A stretch of 64,000 nt of DNA from Oscillospiraceae bacterium (GCA_022508885.1 JAFLUG010000001.1:18861-82860); one strand, 5' to 3'. Positions 9,628-19,572 are shown, numbered from the stretch's first letter. Made by a program: numbers and translations. The notes: generated from the letters alone by a model not told the origin.

Positions 9628-10155
9628 ATGGAAATTTCTCTAAAAACGTCCGAAAGCTTTGACGAGGTCATGCGGCTGTATGTTCCGACCGTATACAGGA
9701 TAGCTTTCGAGCGTCTCGGAAACGCGGCTGACGCGGACGATGTCACACAGGAGGTTTTCGTCCGCTATTTCAAAGCCGACAAGACTTTTGAAAGCGAAGA
9801 ACACAGAAGGTTCTTTCTTATACGCGTAGCGGTAAACTGCGCGAATTCCTTTGCGAAAAGCTCGTGGTTCAAAAACAGGGCGCATACCGACGAGCTTGAA
9901 AATTTTCCCGAGCTTTCGGCGGGAGACACAACGGCGGATAACGCAGAGAAAAACGAGCGCAGCAGAATGGTTCTGGAGGCAGTCTTAAAGCTGCCCGAAA
10001 AGTACCGGACGGCGGTCCATCTGTTTTATTTTGAGGATATGTCTATAGCGCAGATAGCCGAGGTTACGGGACAAAAGGAAACGACGGTAAAATCCCGGCT
10101 TATGAGAGCGCGGGAAAAGCTGAAAAAGCTTTTGAACAGAGATGATTTTGAGTGA
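9628..10155 (+). CDS. RNA polymerase sigma factor, ECF/sigma-70 family
   Basis: ADADDVTQEVFVRYFK region 2; LPEKYRTAVHLFYFEDMSIAQIAEVTGQKETTVKSRLMRAREKLK region 4. Confidence 0.95.
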   Translation: MEISLKTSESFDEVMRLYVPTVYRIAFERLGNAADADDVTQEVFVRYFKADKTFESEEHRRFFLIRVAVNCANSFAKSSWFKNRAHTDELENFPELSAGDTTADNAEKNERSRMVLEAVLKLPEKYRTAVHLFYFEDMSIAQIAEVTGQKETTVKSRLMRAREKLKKLLNRDDFE

Positions 10156-10166
10156 GGAGGGAGACT

Positions 10167-11561
10167 ATGAGTTTCAAAGACGATTATAAATCCGCGTTAG
10201 GCTCGGTGTCTCCCGATACCGATAAGATCATCGCGGAGGTCCACAATAAGCTGAACGAAAACGCGCCGGTAATGATAAGGGCGGAGCGGAAGAAAAAGCC
10301 CGTATGGGCAATAATAGGCTCTGCGGCCGGAGCGGCGGCTTGCGTTGCGATCGCGGTGTTTGTCGCGGTGAGGATAGCGCCGAGCTTTTTGCGGGATAAC
10401 TTATCTGCTAACGGCGTCTCGCCCGAGAATTACAGTATCAATGCTGAGGCAGAAGCCGATGGTACAGCAGGCGTTGCGGGATACGGCAGCGCCGATATAA
10501 GCAACGATAAAGACGAAAACGCAAATAAGAGCGGGATTTCGGAAAGCAGCGCAGTGCTTGAAGATTCCGGCAATTCTTCGCCCGGCTCTGAGTCCAAGAA
10601 CATTGATTTAGGAAACGGACTGACGCTTGTTTCCGGAACATTGCGTGATAGATCCGAGCTCGAGGAGTTTTCTATAGAGCCTTATATCCATTATTATTTT
10701 ACAGACGGATTAGCGGATGAAGATGAAGAATTTCTTGACAGCCTCGGAAATCCCGATATTAAAGTTCTGTATCAAAAGGGTGAAGCTTTGTTTACACTTT
10801 TGACTTCAACGGGGGACGTCATTGCTCCCGGATTTATCTCGAAAGAAAAAGAAGATGACCGACCGCCGGCACGCATAACAATAAGTGACGGCGAAGAGTA
10901 TGCGGGAAGTTACTATGAAACGAGATACACATACGATAGCTTTTGTAATGCATATCTGAGCACGTTTACAGAAGAAGCGGCCAAGGAGCTTTTCAGAGAA
11001 TACGATTTCTTTCTGGATTATAACGACGCATTGCTTTGCAGTGCTGTTGCAGGCGGCGGCAATATATGGACGGGCACCATAGTTGAGGTTCGCCGCGAGT
11101 ATGAGCTTATCTCGGAAAGCGATACCGAAGTTGTGTTCAGAAGAACAGTGTTAAGCCGCGACATGGATTTCAGACCCGCTGCGGAATATATCCCCGAGCT
11201 GCGCGACAAATACGAGATCACATATATTGACTTTAAGTTCGTTTTGACCGAGGACGGCTGGCGTGTCGCGGACATCCCGGCGGAATATGAGGCAGCCGCC
11301 GATAGCATCTCCTCGGGCAGCCGCACATTACTCGAGGTCGGTGCCTCGGATATTTCATCCGCCCGGGAGATACATATAAACGAGTTGAGATATTTAAGCT
11401 CGGGAGAAACGGTGTCGTTTGACGATATCAGCGGAGATATCATGAGAATGTCGGATATTGACGGAAGATGGTTTAATATTGTTTTTGATGATAACAGGGC
11501 GTATGTTTCGGATGAGGAATGGTGGAAAAAAGGGCAGATGATATGCTTTTACCGTGAGTAA
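10167..11561 (+). CDS. Membrane-anchored putative anti-sigma factor / extracytoplasmic regulator
   Basis: Adjacent to the ECF sigma gene; short cytoplasmic N-terminus, one TM (PVWAIIGSAAGAAACVAIAVFVAV), long extracellular region; ATG at 10167 behind an AGGAGG RBS. Confidence 0.65.
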   Translation: MSFKDDYKSALGSVSPDTDKIIAEVHNKLNENAPVMIRAERKKKPVWAIIGSAAGAAACVAIAVFVAVRIAPSFLRDNLSANGVSPENYSINAEAEADGTAGVAGYGSADISNDKDENANKSGISESSAVLEDSGNSSPGSESKNIDLGNGLTLVSGTLRDRSELEEFSIEPYIHYYFTDGLADEDEEFLDSLGNPDIKVLYQKGEALFTLLTSTGDVIAPGFISKEKEDDRPPARITISDGEEYAGSYYETRYTYDSFCNAYLSTFTEEAAKELFREYDFFLDYNDALLCSAVAGGGNIWTGTIVEVRREYELISESDTEVVFRRTVLSRDMDFRPAAEYIPELRDKYEITYIDFKFVLTEDGWRVADIPAEYEAAADSISSGSRTLLEVGASDISSAREIHINELRYLSSGETVSFDDISGDIMRMSDIDGRWFNIVFDDNRAYVSDEEWWKKGQMICFYRE

Positions 11562-11605
11562 GCTATCAAAGAATAACGAACAGCCGTCCTGTTTGATATA
11601 AACGA

Positions 11606-11633
11606 AAAATGCGGGGAGTTCCCCGCATTTTTT
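11606..11633 (+). terminator. Rho-independent terminator
   Basis: AAATGCGGGG-agtt-CCCCGCATTTTTT. Confidence 0.9.
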
Positions 11634-11700
11634 GTTTCGTCACAGAATTTTCTCAAATGCAAATAATTTTGAAAAAATTGTGAAATCGACAAAAAAGCAC

Positions 11701-11729
11701 TTGAAATGTTGAATTTTTTGTGGTATAAT
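11701..11729 (+). promoter_or_regulatory. Sigma-A-type promoter for the GGDEF/EAL-like gene
   Basis: TTGAAA-17 bp-TATAAT. Confidence 0.75.
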
Positions 11730-11835
11730 AACCATGGCGGATAAAATTTTACATAAAAATTTTTTATATTTTTGAAAACTTTTATACATATTGCACATTT
11801 TTACATCAAAATGAGCATTTCAGAGGTGATACTTA

Positions 11836-14361
11836 ATGTCGAAACTTGAGCGTGCTTTGAAATACGGACGCAATTACGCTTTTTCAATGAAATACAAGGC
11901 GGGCTTTCCCGTTGAATTCCTCGGGGGAAAGGACTGCGACCAATCCATGATGAGCAGTATTATACATCCCGACGACTATATGCCCTTCTGTGAGGAAGTA
12001 AACGCTGTTATTGACGGAAGAAGCGACCGCATAAATACCCATTCGCGTCTTGACCTTACCGGCGTATACAGATGGTATTATATATCCGCCGTTCCCGAGC
12101 GTTCAAGTGAAAACTCGACGGAGTTTCTCGGAACGATAAACGATGTGTCGGATTATCTCGAATGCGGCGCGGAGGACGCTGTTCTCGAATGCTTCAAGGT
12201 AAAGCTCAACAAGTCGTTTGAAATGGAAAAAGAGCCGCCGCCTCTGCGTGAGATACTCGGTGAGCAATATCTCGAGCTTATCCAGGAGCCGTTTGCGAGA
12301 GTAAAGGGGCTGTATTCCGCCATTGTTTCGCCGAGCGGAAGCGTTATCGCCTGCGCGGGCGGTCAGTCCAAGAGCCATAATATCAACAAAATGAGCTATC
12401 AGCGCAAAAAGAGCATACGCATAAAGCACAAGACCGCGGCGGAGTGGATAATTGCCGGAGAGAGCCTCGAGGACATTAACGACAACTCTTCGCTTCTGGA
12501 TATTATGGTCCAGACCGTAAGCAGCATCGCAAACTCGTATGTCGTTATCGGCGAGGAGGTTGAAAACCGCCAGAACGCAAATAAGCTGCTCGGAGAAAAT
12601 TTCGAGGATCAGATGCTGATAAACAGCATTTACACAAGCGTACTTAAGTGTAAAACGAGCTCGGAGGCGTTCGGCAGGATAATCCCGCTGGTAAAGGACT
12701 ATTTCGCGCTTGAGCGCATAATCTTCTGTATTGATATAGAAAATCCTCCGAAAATCTACCACTGGGACGAAAAGGGCTCTATAATCCCCGCTGTCGGTGA
12801 TTTTATCACCAACGAGAAGATAAACGAAGAGCTTGACATAAACCCCGTCGTGTGCGTTGATGAAGACGAGGTGCGCGGAACGAAGAGCGAGCGCAACAGA
12901 AGCTGTGCGCTGTCGAGGATATACGACAACGGTGAAGCGCGCGGCGTGTTTATGTTTATCTCGAAAAAATCGGGAAGAACGTGGACTAACCGTGAGAGAA
13001 AGGTCTTAAGAAGCGTCACGCAGATTCTGACGACGCTTATCTACCGTTCTTTTGCCGAAAACAAGCTCGCGTTGTCGCAGGAGCATATGCAAAGGCTCGC
13101 CTTTCGCGACGCCGCGACGGGAATACCTAACAGGACCGCGTTTGAAAACGACTTTGAAAAGCTTGTACAGGAAGAGAAAAGCGGTGCTGTGATAACGTTT
13201 GAAATAGCAAACTACAAGGATATGACAACCTCATACGGTTGTCAGTACACTGACAATATAGTCGGAAGTATTGCTGAGTATCTCGCGGCTATTCCTTCGG
13301 ATAACCCGACAAATGTTTATCTCTTCAAAAGCTACATTATGTTTGCCGTTATCGAAAACGCGGATAAAGACGCGGCTCTTGCCTTTGCGAAAAGAGTTCT
13401 TGAAAAGTTTTCGAAGAAGTGGTATTATGACGATACGGACCATGAGATCGATATGTACGCGAGGGTGAATTTCTTCCCCGATGAGGTGTACACGGCGGAG
13501 GAGTGTGAAAACGTGGTCTCGGAAGCTCTTAGGCTTGAGAAAAACGAAACGGGTCTTGAGTATGTAAGCGTAATTCCGGACATAGAAAACAGGGTCGACG
13601 AGAATATCCGTATAAGGAAGATGCTGAGCGAGGACGCGAAAAACGGCTTTGAAGGGTTTTATTATCTGTATTCGCCCGTTACAGATGCTAAAACAGGGGA
13701 ACCGAAAAGCTGCGAATGCAGACTGTTCTGGAAAAGGGACGGCTTTATCGCGCCCCGTGACAAAATTCTTCCGATAGTCGAGCGTCTCGGACTATTGAGC
13801 GAGCTGTACGAGTTTGAGATAAACAAGATATGCGCGTTTTGCGACAGCATAAGAAAAATGGGGTATCCCGAATTTCGGGTTGGGGTCGAGTATCCGCGTT
13901 TCGCGCTGGATTCGGACGATTTTGTTGTGGCGACAAAAAAGCTTCTCGAAAAATATTCGCTTCCGCCGCGCGCGATAGGCGTTGCAGTTTCCGAAAGCTC
14001 CGGAACGCTCACAAAAAGCAGCGTAAGCCTTAAGCGGCTTTCACAGCTCGGAATAAACATAATCAGCGAGGACAAGGGCAGAAGCATGCTTCCGGAAACG
14101 CTGTTTAAAACGACGTATGTAAACATAGCGAAAATAAGCTCGAAGCGGCTTTTCGGCGACGAGATCTCGTCGGACTATTTAAAGACGATGATCGAAAAGG
14201 CACACCAGAACGGGATGCTGGTATGCGTAAGCGGCGTTGACAGTGACAAGATACGAAAACTCGCGCTGAAGTTCAATGTAGACCTGATTCAAGGAGCCGT
14301 AAACGGTCAGCCTCTTCATTCGGCGGACTTTACCGAAAAGCTGAAGGAGAAAACGGGCTGA
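11836..14361 (+). CDS. PAS/GAF-like sensor with degenerate GGDEF and EAL domains
   Basis: RLAFRDAATGIPNRTAFENDF (GGDEF-domain start), EAL-like C-terminus ending VDLIQGAVNGQPLHSADF; catalytic signatures not conserved. Confidence 0.85.
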   Translation: MSKLERALKYGRNYAFSMKYKAGFPVEFLGGKDCDQSMMSSIIHPDDYMPFCEEVNAVIDGRSDRINTHSRLDLTGVYRWYYISAVPERSSENSTEFLGTINDVSDYLECGAEDAVLECFKVKLNKSFEMEKEPPPLREILGEQYLELIQEPFARVKGLYSAIVSPSGSVIACAGGQSKSHNINKMSYQRKKSIRIKHKTAAEWIIAGESLEDINDNSSLLDIMVQTVSSIANSYVVIGEEVENRQNANKLLGENFEDQMLINSIYTSVLKCKTSSEAFGRIIPLVKDYFALERIIFCIDIENPPKIYHWDEKGSIIPAVGDFITNEKINEELDINPVVCVDEDEVRGTKSERNRSCALSRIYDNGEARGVFMFISKKSGRTWTNRERKVLRSVTQILTTLIYRSFAENKLALSQEHMQRLAFRDAATGIPNRTAFENDFEKLVQEEKSGAVITFEIANYKDMTTSYGCQYTDNIVGSIAEYLAAIPSDNPTNVYLFKSYIMFAVIENADKDAALAFAKRVLEKFSKKWYYDDTDHEIDMYARVNFFPDEVYTAEECENVVSEALRLEKNETGLEYVSVIPDIENRVDENIRIRKMLSEDAKNGFEGFYYLYSPVTDAKTGEPKSCECRLFWKRDGFIAPRDKILPIVERLGLLSELYEFEINKICAFCDSIRKMGYPEFRVGVEYPRFALDSDDFVVATKKLLEKYSLPPRAIGVAVSESSGTLTKSSVSLKRLSQLGINIISEDKGRSMLPETLFKTTYVNIAKISSKRLFGDEISSDYLKTMIEKAHQNGMLVCVSGVDSDKIRKLALKFNVDLIQGAVNGQPLHSADFTEKLKEKTG

Positions 14362-14390
14362 TATTTGACAGTACACGGATTTTTTAACTT

Positions 14391-14426
14391 AAACGCGCTT
14401 TGAGTAATATCGGAGCGCGTTTGATT
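14391..14426 (+). terminator. Rho-independent terminator
   Basis: AAACGCGCT...AGCGCGTTTGATTTT. Confidence 0.75.
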
Positions 14427-14464
14427 TTACGGAAAAATTTTCCGCTGTTTTGTCCAAAAAATAC

Positions 14465-14493
14465 TTGAAAAAATTTTAAAAATGATGTACAAT
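14465..14493 (+). promoter_or_regulatory. Sigma-A-type promoter for pgk
   Basis: TTGAAA-17 bp-TACAAT. Confidence 0.75.
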
Positions 14494-14548
14494 ATATGGT
14501 GTAGTGACAGCAAGCTGTCAAATTCAAAGAACGAAAGGATTTTTCACT

Positions 14549-15769
14549 ATGAGCAAACTTAACAAAAAGAATGTAGAGGATCTTAACGTAAAAGGAAAAA
14601 AGGTGCTGGTGCGCGTTGATTTCAACGTTCCGCTCAAAGAGGGCGTTATTACAAACGACAACCGTATAACCGCGGCTCTTCCCACTATCAATAAGCTTGT
14701 TGAAAACGGCGCGAAGGTCGTTTTGTGTTCTCATCTCGGAAAGCCGAAGAACGGCCCCGAGGCTAAATTCAGCTTAAAGCCCGCGGCTGACAGACTCGCA
14801 GAGCTTGTTAAATGCAAGGTTACGTTCGCTCCCGACGATACTGTTGTGGGAGAAAACGCGAAAAAGGCTGTTGCGGAGATGAACGACGGCGAGATAGTTG
14901 TTCTCGAAAACACACGCTTCCGCGGCGCAGACGAGACAAAGAACGGCGAGAATCTCTCCAAGGAGCTTGCCGATCTCGTAGACGGCGAGATATTTGTTAT
15001 GGACGCGTTTGGTTCTTCTCACAGAGCGCACGCTTCTACCGTGGGCGTTACAAAGTTTGTTAAGGAAACCGCGGTCGGCTATCTTATGAATAAGGAGATA
15101 GAGTTCCTCGGAAACGCCGTAGAAAGTCCTGTTCGTCCTTTCGTTGCTATTCTCGGAGGCGCTAAGGTCTCGGATAAGCTCAATGTTATCTCCAACCTGC
15201 TTGAAAAGTGCGATACTCTTATAATCGGCGGCGGTATGGCTTATACCTTCCTCAAGGCGAAGGGCTTTGAGGTAGGAACCTCGCTCGTTGACGAGGAAAA
15301 GATAGACTACTGCAAGGATATGATCGAAAAGGCGCAGAAAAACGGCAAAAAGCTCCTTCTGCCCGTTGATACTACAATAGCAAAGGCATTCCCCGACCCG
15401 ATCGACGGCGATATCGATGTTCAGGTAGTAGACGCTGACAAGATACCCGCGGATATGATGGGTCTTGATATAGGTCCGAAGACGATGGAGCTTTTCGCGG
15501 CTGAGGCTAAGAACGCAAAGACCGTTGTATGGAACGGACCGATGGGCGTATTTGAAAACCCGACTCTCAAGAAGGGAACCGTCGCTGTATGCGAGGCGCT
15601 CGCTCAGGCTGACGCTACTACTATCATCGGCGGCGGCGACTCCGCTACGGCGGCTATAAACCTTGGCTATGCCGATAAGATGAGCCACATCTCCACCGGC
15701 GGCGGCGCGAGCCTTGAGTATCTCGAAGGCAAGGGCCTGCCCGGAATCGACGCTATTCAGGATAAGTAA
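14549..15769 (+). CDS. pgk: Phosphoglycerate kinase
   Basis: [37 protein letters not shown]. Confidence 0.98.
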   Translation: MSKLNKKNVEDLNVKGKKVLVRVDFNVPLKEGVITNDNRITAALPTINKLVENGAKVVLCSHLGKPKNGPEAKFSLKPAADRLAELVKCKVTFAPDDTVVGENAKKAVAEMNDGEIVVLENTRFRGADETKNGENLSKELADLVDGEIFVMDAFGSSHRAHASTVGVTKFVKETAVGYLMNKEIEFLGNAVESPVRPFVAILGGAKVSDKLNVISNLLEKCDTLIIGGGMAYTFLKAKGFEVGTSLVDEEKIDYCKDMIEKAQKNGKKLLLPVDTTIAKAFPDPIDGDIDVQVVDADKIPADMMGLDIGPKTMELFAAEAKNAKTVVWNGPMGVFENPTLKKGTVAVCEALAQADATTIIGGGDSATAAINLGYADKMSHISTGGGASLEYLEGKGLPGIDAIQDK

Positions 15770-15780
15770 TTTGATCTGAT

Positions 15781-15809
15781 TGTTTTCCCCTGCTGAGCGG
15801 GGGAAAACA
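15781..15809 (+). terminator. Intercistronic hairpin between pgk and tpiA (terminator/processing hairpin)
   Basis: TGTTTTCCCC-tgctgagcg-GGGGAAAACA. Confidence 0.6.
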
Positions 15810-15833
15810 TACTATTATGAGGAGATATTTAAT

Positions 15834-16607
15834 ATGAATAAATCAACAAGAAAAGCAATAATCGCGGGCAACTGGAAAATGAACAAGACCCGTCCCGAGG
15901 CAAAGGCGCTGCTTGAGGAATTAAAGCCGATGGTTGCGGACATAAAGACGGTCGAGGTGGTTGCGTGCGTGCCGTTTACAAACCTTGAGACCGCGCTTGC
16001 GGCTACTGCCGGCACTAACATCAAGATAGGCGCGGAAAACTGCCACTTTGAAAAGAGCGGCGCGTTTACGGGCGAGATAAGTGCGGATATGCTCGCGGAA
16101 ATGGGCGTTGAGTATGTCGTACTCGGACACTCCGAGCGCAGACAGTATTTCAATGAGACCGACGAGACCGTAAACAAGCGCACCAAGGCGGCTCTTGCGG
16201 CGGGACTCAAGCCGATAGTATGCATAGGCGAACTTTTGTGGGAGCGCGAGTGCAACATAACCGAAGAGGTGATAGCGCGCCAGATAAAGCTTGATCTGTA
16301 CGATATCACGGCTGAGGACGCCAAGAAATGCACGATAGCTTACGAGCCTGTATGGGCGATAGGCACGGGCAAGACCGCCACCGCCGAGCAGGCGGAAGAG
16401 GTCTGCGCGTTTATCAGAGCGCAGCTCGAAAAGAAATATGACAAGGCGACAGCCGAAGCGATAACCATTCAGTACGGCGGCTCGATGAACGCCGCGAACG
16501 CCGAGGAGCTTGTAAAAAAGCCGAACGTAGACGGCGGACTTATCGGCGGCGCTTCGCTCAAGGCGGCTGATTTCACAACGATAATCAAAGCGGCGGAGAA
16601 CAACTGA
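15834..16607 (+). CDS. tpiA: Triosephosphate isomerase
   Basis: IIAGNWKMNKT, VLGHSERRQYF, AYEPVWAIGTGKTA, GGSMNAANA; start at 15834. Confidence 0.98.
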   Translation: MNKSTRKAIIAGNWKMNKTRPEAKALLEELKPMVADIKTVEVVACVPFTNLETALAATAGTNIKIGAENCHFEKSGAFTGEISADMLAEMGVEYVVLGHSERRQYFNETDETVNKRTKAALAAGLKPIVCIGELLWERECNITEEVIARQIKLDLYDITAEDAKKCTIAYEPVWAIGTGKTATAEQAEEVCAFIRAQLEKKYDKATAEAITIQYGGSMNAANAEELVKKPNVDGGLIGGASLKAADFTTIIKAAENN

Positions 16608-17086
16608 TGTCTAAGCGAACACGGATGCTTGACCTGTCGCTGATATTCGGCACAGCTTATCATGCGCTGTTTATCGCGGGGTATTTGCTCCAAAAACCGC
16701 TGTTTGGTTGGTTGATCACCCCGGAAGTGCTGAAGCCGTTCGAGCCTGTATACTGCGTTCCCGTAATAGTTATTCCGGCAGTTTGCGGGATTTGCTTTGC
16801 TTTGTTCGTGCTGTCAATGAGAAAAAACACATCACGGGGGCTGTTTGTCGGCGCGGCGGTGTTTTCGGGCATCGCGTTCATTGCGGAAAGGATAGTGTTT
16901 TCCGTAGTGACAAGCAATGTAATACTCTTAAATAAGCTGTTAGCCGAAAAGGGCGAGCTTGGACCGATCTCGTTCGGGATAAACAGGACTGCGGTCGCGG
17001 CGCTTGATATGTGTCTGCTCCCGCTGTTTGCGGCGGCAATAGTACTGATGTGCTGCGCGGCTTGTGTAAAGAATGAAAATAGTTGA
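16607..17086 (+). CDS. Hypothetical membrane protein (about 4 TM)
   Basis: 159-aa hydrophobic ORF overlapping the tpiA stop (TGATG). Confidence 0.7.
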   Translation: MSKRTRMLDLSLIFGTAYHALFIAGYLLQKPLFGWLITPEVLKPFEPVYCVPVIVIPAVCGICFALFVLSMRKNTSRGLFVGAAVFSGIAFIAERIVFSVVTSNVILLNKLLAEKGELGPISFGINRTAVAALDMCLLPLFAAAIVLMCCAACVKNENS

Positions 17087-17134
17087 CAGCGGACAGTCAT
17101 ACTGTTGATAAAACAATAACTAACGGAGGAAAAA

Positions 17135-17365
17135 ATGATTATTTTAACTCAGGACGGAATGAACATGGTAAACGCCATATCTCTTTCGATAAGAGAGGGG
17201 CAGATAGACGCGGTTACAAGCGACGGAACGCTTTTCAGCAGAGTAGCGAATTATCCCGACAGAAGAATTGCCAAAGCCGCGCTTGAAAACGCGTTCAAGG
17301 CATTTGACGGCGGAGCGAAGGCATTCAGATTTCCGGAATTCAAAGGTCAGGCGAAAAGCGAATAA
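17135..17365 (+). CDS. Small conserved-looking hypothetical protein (76 aa)
   Basis: ORF with GGAGG RBS (taacggaggaaaaa) in the tpiA-gpmI gap. Confidence 0.65.
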   Translation: MIILTQDGMNMVNAISLSIREGQIDAVTSDGTLFSRVANYPDRRIAKAALENAFKAFDGGAKAFRFPEFKGQAKSE

Positions 17366-17402
17366 ATCGGGCTTTTGATGACCATGACCGAGAGGTGTAA
17401 TT

Positions 17403-17615
17403 ATGAGTATAAGGGAAATGGCTTATCACATTATTGATAATCTCACCGATGAACAGCTTAAGGGATTTGTTATGATGTTTGGGCAATCAGACAGCGAGAT
17501 ACCAAACGAAGAGCTTCTGGAAGCTTTTGAGGAAGTGGAAATGATGAAGAAAAATCCCGAAAAATATGTGAGCTACACTAATGCTGAAGAAATGATGAGG
17601 GACATTTTGCGATGA
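17403..17615 (+). CDS. Putative type II antitoxin (RelB/DinJ-like C-terminus)
   Basis: 70-aa acidic ORF ending EEVEMMKKNPEKYVSYTNAEEMMRDILR, overlapping the downstream toxin. Confidence 0.7.
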   Translation: MSIREMAYHIIDNLTDEQLKGFVMMFGQSDSEIPNEELLEAFEEVEMMKKNPEKYVSYTNAEEMMRDILR

Positions 17616-17893
17616 AGTACAGAATCATTCCGTCTTCTAAATTCAAAAAGGGATTGAAGCTCGCTGAAAAACGCGGGCTGGATATTGATAAACTTGCAAA
17701 GGTTGTTAATATGCTTGCAGACGGCATGGTTCTCCCTTCCGAGTATAAAGATCATCAGCTTATCGGGAATTATGCAGGAAAGCGCGAATGTCACATTGAT
17801 TCCGATTGGCTTTTGATTTACGAGTATGAGGATAACGAGCTTATCTTGTATTTGGTAAATACGGGTACTCATAGTGATTTATTCAAAAAATGA
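17612..17893 (+). CDS. Type II toxin, YafQ family (RelE/ParE superfamily)
   Basis: YRIIPSSKFKKGLKLAEKRG...DHQLIGNYAGKRECHIDSDWLLIYEYEDNELILYLVNTGTHSDLF. Confidence 0.9.
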   Translation: MKYRIIPSSKFKKGLKLAEKRGLDIDKLAKVVNMLADGMVLPSEYKDHQLIGNYAGKRECHIDSDWLLIYEYEDNELILYLVNTGTHSDLFKK

Positions 17894-17915
17894 AGAAAGA
17901 AGGTTCGTATAAAAA

Positions 17916-19484
17916 ATGGCAAAACCTGTTTTACTTGTAGTAATGGACGGCGTAGGCTTTTCAAAAACGGGGCTTGGCGACGCTGTGACCGAAGCGAATA
18001 CCCCCACGCTTGACTGGCTTCTGGCAAACTGCCCGAACACCAAGCTCAAGGCTCACGGCTCGGCTGTGGGGCTTCCGAGCGACGACGACATGGGAAACTC
18101 CGAGGTCGGACATAACGCGCTCGGCTGCGGGCAGATATACTCTCAGGGCGCAAAGCTCGTGAATGAGAGCATCGAAAGCGGAAAGATGTACGGCTCGGCG
18201 GCATGGAAGGAACTTGTGAACAACTGCGTTTCAAAAGACTCGACAATGCACTTTATCGGGCTTTTGTCCGACGGAAACGTTCACTCTAACATCTCACATC
18301 TGTTCAGTATGCTGAAAAAGGCGAAGGAGGAGGGCGTTAAAAAGGCGAGAGTACACTGCCTGCTTGACGGACGCGACGTTCCCGCGACTTCCGCGCCCAT
18401 ATACATTGAACAGCTTGAAAAGACGCTCGCCGAGCTTAACGATGGCTCGTTTGACGGAAAGATAGCGAGCGGCGGCGGAAGAATGAAGATAACAATGGAC
18501 AGATATCAGGCCGATTGGGGAATGGTAGAACGCGGCTGGAATACCCACGTAAAGGGCGAGGGAAGACAGTTTGCTTCCGCGCTCGAAGCTGTTGAAACCC
18601 TGAGAAACGAAACGGGAGCTATCGACCAGGATCTGCCGCCGTTTGTAATTGCACAAAACGGCGAGCCTGTCGGAAAGATCGTTGACGGCGACAGCGTGAT
18701 CCTCTACAACTTCCGCGGCGACCGCGCGATAGAGCTGTCCATGGCGTTCGATATGGATGAGTTTACTCATTTCAACCGCGGCAAAAAGCCCGACGTATGC
18801 TACGCGGGTATGCTTCAGTACGACGGAGACCTTAAGCTCCCCGCGAGATATCTCGTAAATCCGCCGGAAATTCATGATACGCTTTCGGAGGTTCTTGTAA
18901 ACGCCAAGCTCAATCAGTACGCCGTTTCCGAAACGCAGAAATACGGTCATGTAACCTATTTCTGGAACGGCAACAGAAGCGGAAAATTCTCTGACGAGCT
19001 TGAGACCTTCAAGGAAATTCCCTCTGATAACGTAAGCTTTGACCAGCGCCCCTGGATGAAGAGCGCGGATATCGTGGACGACCTGATAGAGGCTATAAAG
19101 TCCAAGAAGTACGACTTTTTGCGCTGCAATTTCCCCAACGGCGATATGGTCGGACATACCGGCTCTATGCAGGCGACGATAATCGGCGTGGAGTCGGTGG
19201 ATATCGGGCTTTCGAGACTGATGAAGGTATGCGACGAGTACGGAGTCACAATGCTTATAACCGCCGACCACGGAAACGCCGACGAAATGCTTGAAAAGAA
19301 CAAGAAGGGCGAGGTTGCCGTAAGAACAGCCCACTCTCTCAATCCCGTTCCTTTTATCATTTATGATAAGGACGTAAAGTACACGATAAAGGACGGCGAG
19401 TACGGCCTCGCGAACGTAGCGCCGACAGTCGTAAAGATGTTCGGTCTTACCGCTCCCGCCTGCTGGCTGGAAAGCATGATATGA
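17916..19484 (+). CDS. gpmI: 2,3-bisphosphoglycerate-independent phosphoglycerate mutase
   Basis: VLLVVMDGVGFS, DDDMGNSEVGHNALGCGQIY, DGRDVPATSA, TADHGNADEM. Confidence 0.97.
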   Translation: MAKPVLLVVMDGVGFSKTGLGDAVTEANTPTLDWLLANCPNTKLKAHGSAVGLPSDDDMGNSEVGHNALGCGQIYSQGAKLVNESIESGKMYGSAAWKELVNNCVSKDSTMHFIGLLSDGNVHSNISHLFSMLKKAKEEGVKKARVHCLLDGRDVPATSAPIYIEQLEKTLAELNDGSFDGKIASGGGRMKITMDRYQADWGMVERGWNTHVKGEGRQFASALEAVETLRNETGAIDQDLPPFVIAQNGEPVGKIVDGDSVILYNFRGDRAIELSMAFDMDEFTHFNRGKKPDVCYAGMLQYDGDLKLPARYLVNPPEIHDTLSEVLVNAKLNQYAVSETQKYGHVTYFWNGNRSGKFSDELETFKEIPSDNVSFDQRPWMKSADIVDDLIEAIKSKKYDFLRCNFPNGDMVGHTGSMQATIIGVESVDIGLSRLMKVCDEYGVTMLITADHGNADEMLEKNKKGEVAVRTAHSLNPVPFIIYDKDVKYTIKDGEYGLANVAPTVVKMFGLTAPACWLESMI

Positions 19485-19515
19485 CGGCGTAAAGTACACA
19501 ATAGAATTATAACAA

Positions 19516-19560
19516 AACCGCGCTTGGAATGCTCCGAGCGCGGTTGTTTTATTTTTTAAA
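19516..19560 (+). terminator. Rho-independent terminator
   Basis: AACCGCGCTTGGA-atgc-TCCGAGCGCGGTT followed by T-rich tract. Confidence 0.88.
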
Positions 19561-19572
19561 ATCGGGCGGATA

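Noticed and set aside
14774-15688. 304-aa minus-strand ORF antisense to pgk
   Set aside because: Same reason: shadow ORF of a conserved glycolytic gene
18294-19499. 401-aa minus-strand ORF antisense to gpmI
   Set aside because: gpmI motifs are intact on the plus strand; the antisense product looks like shadow coding
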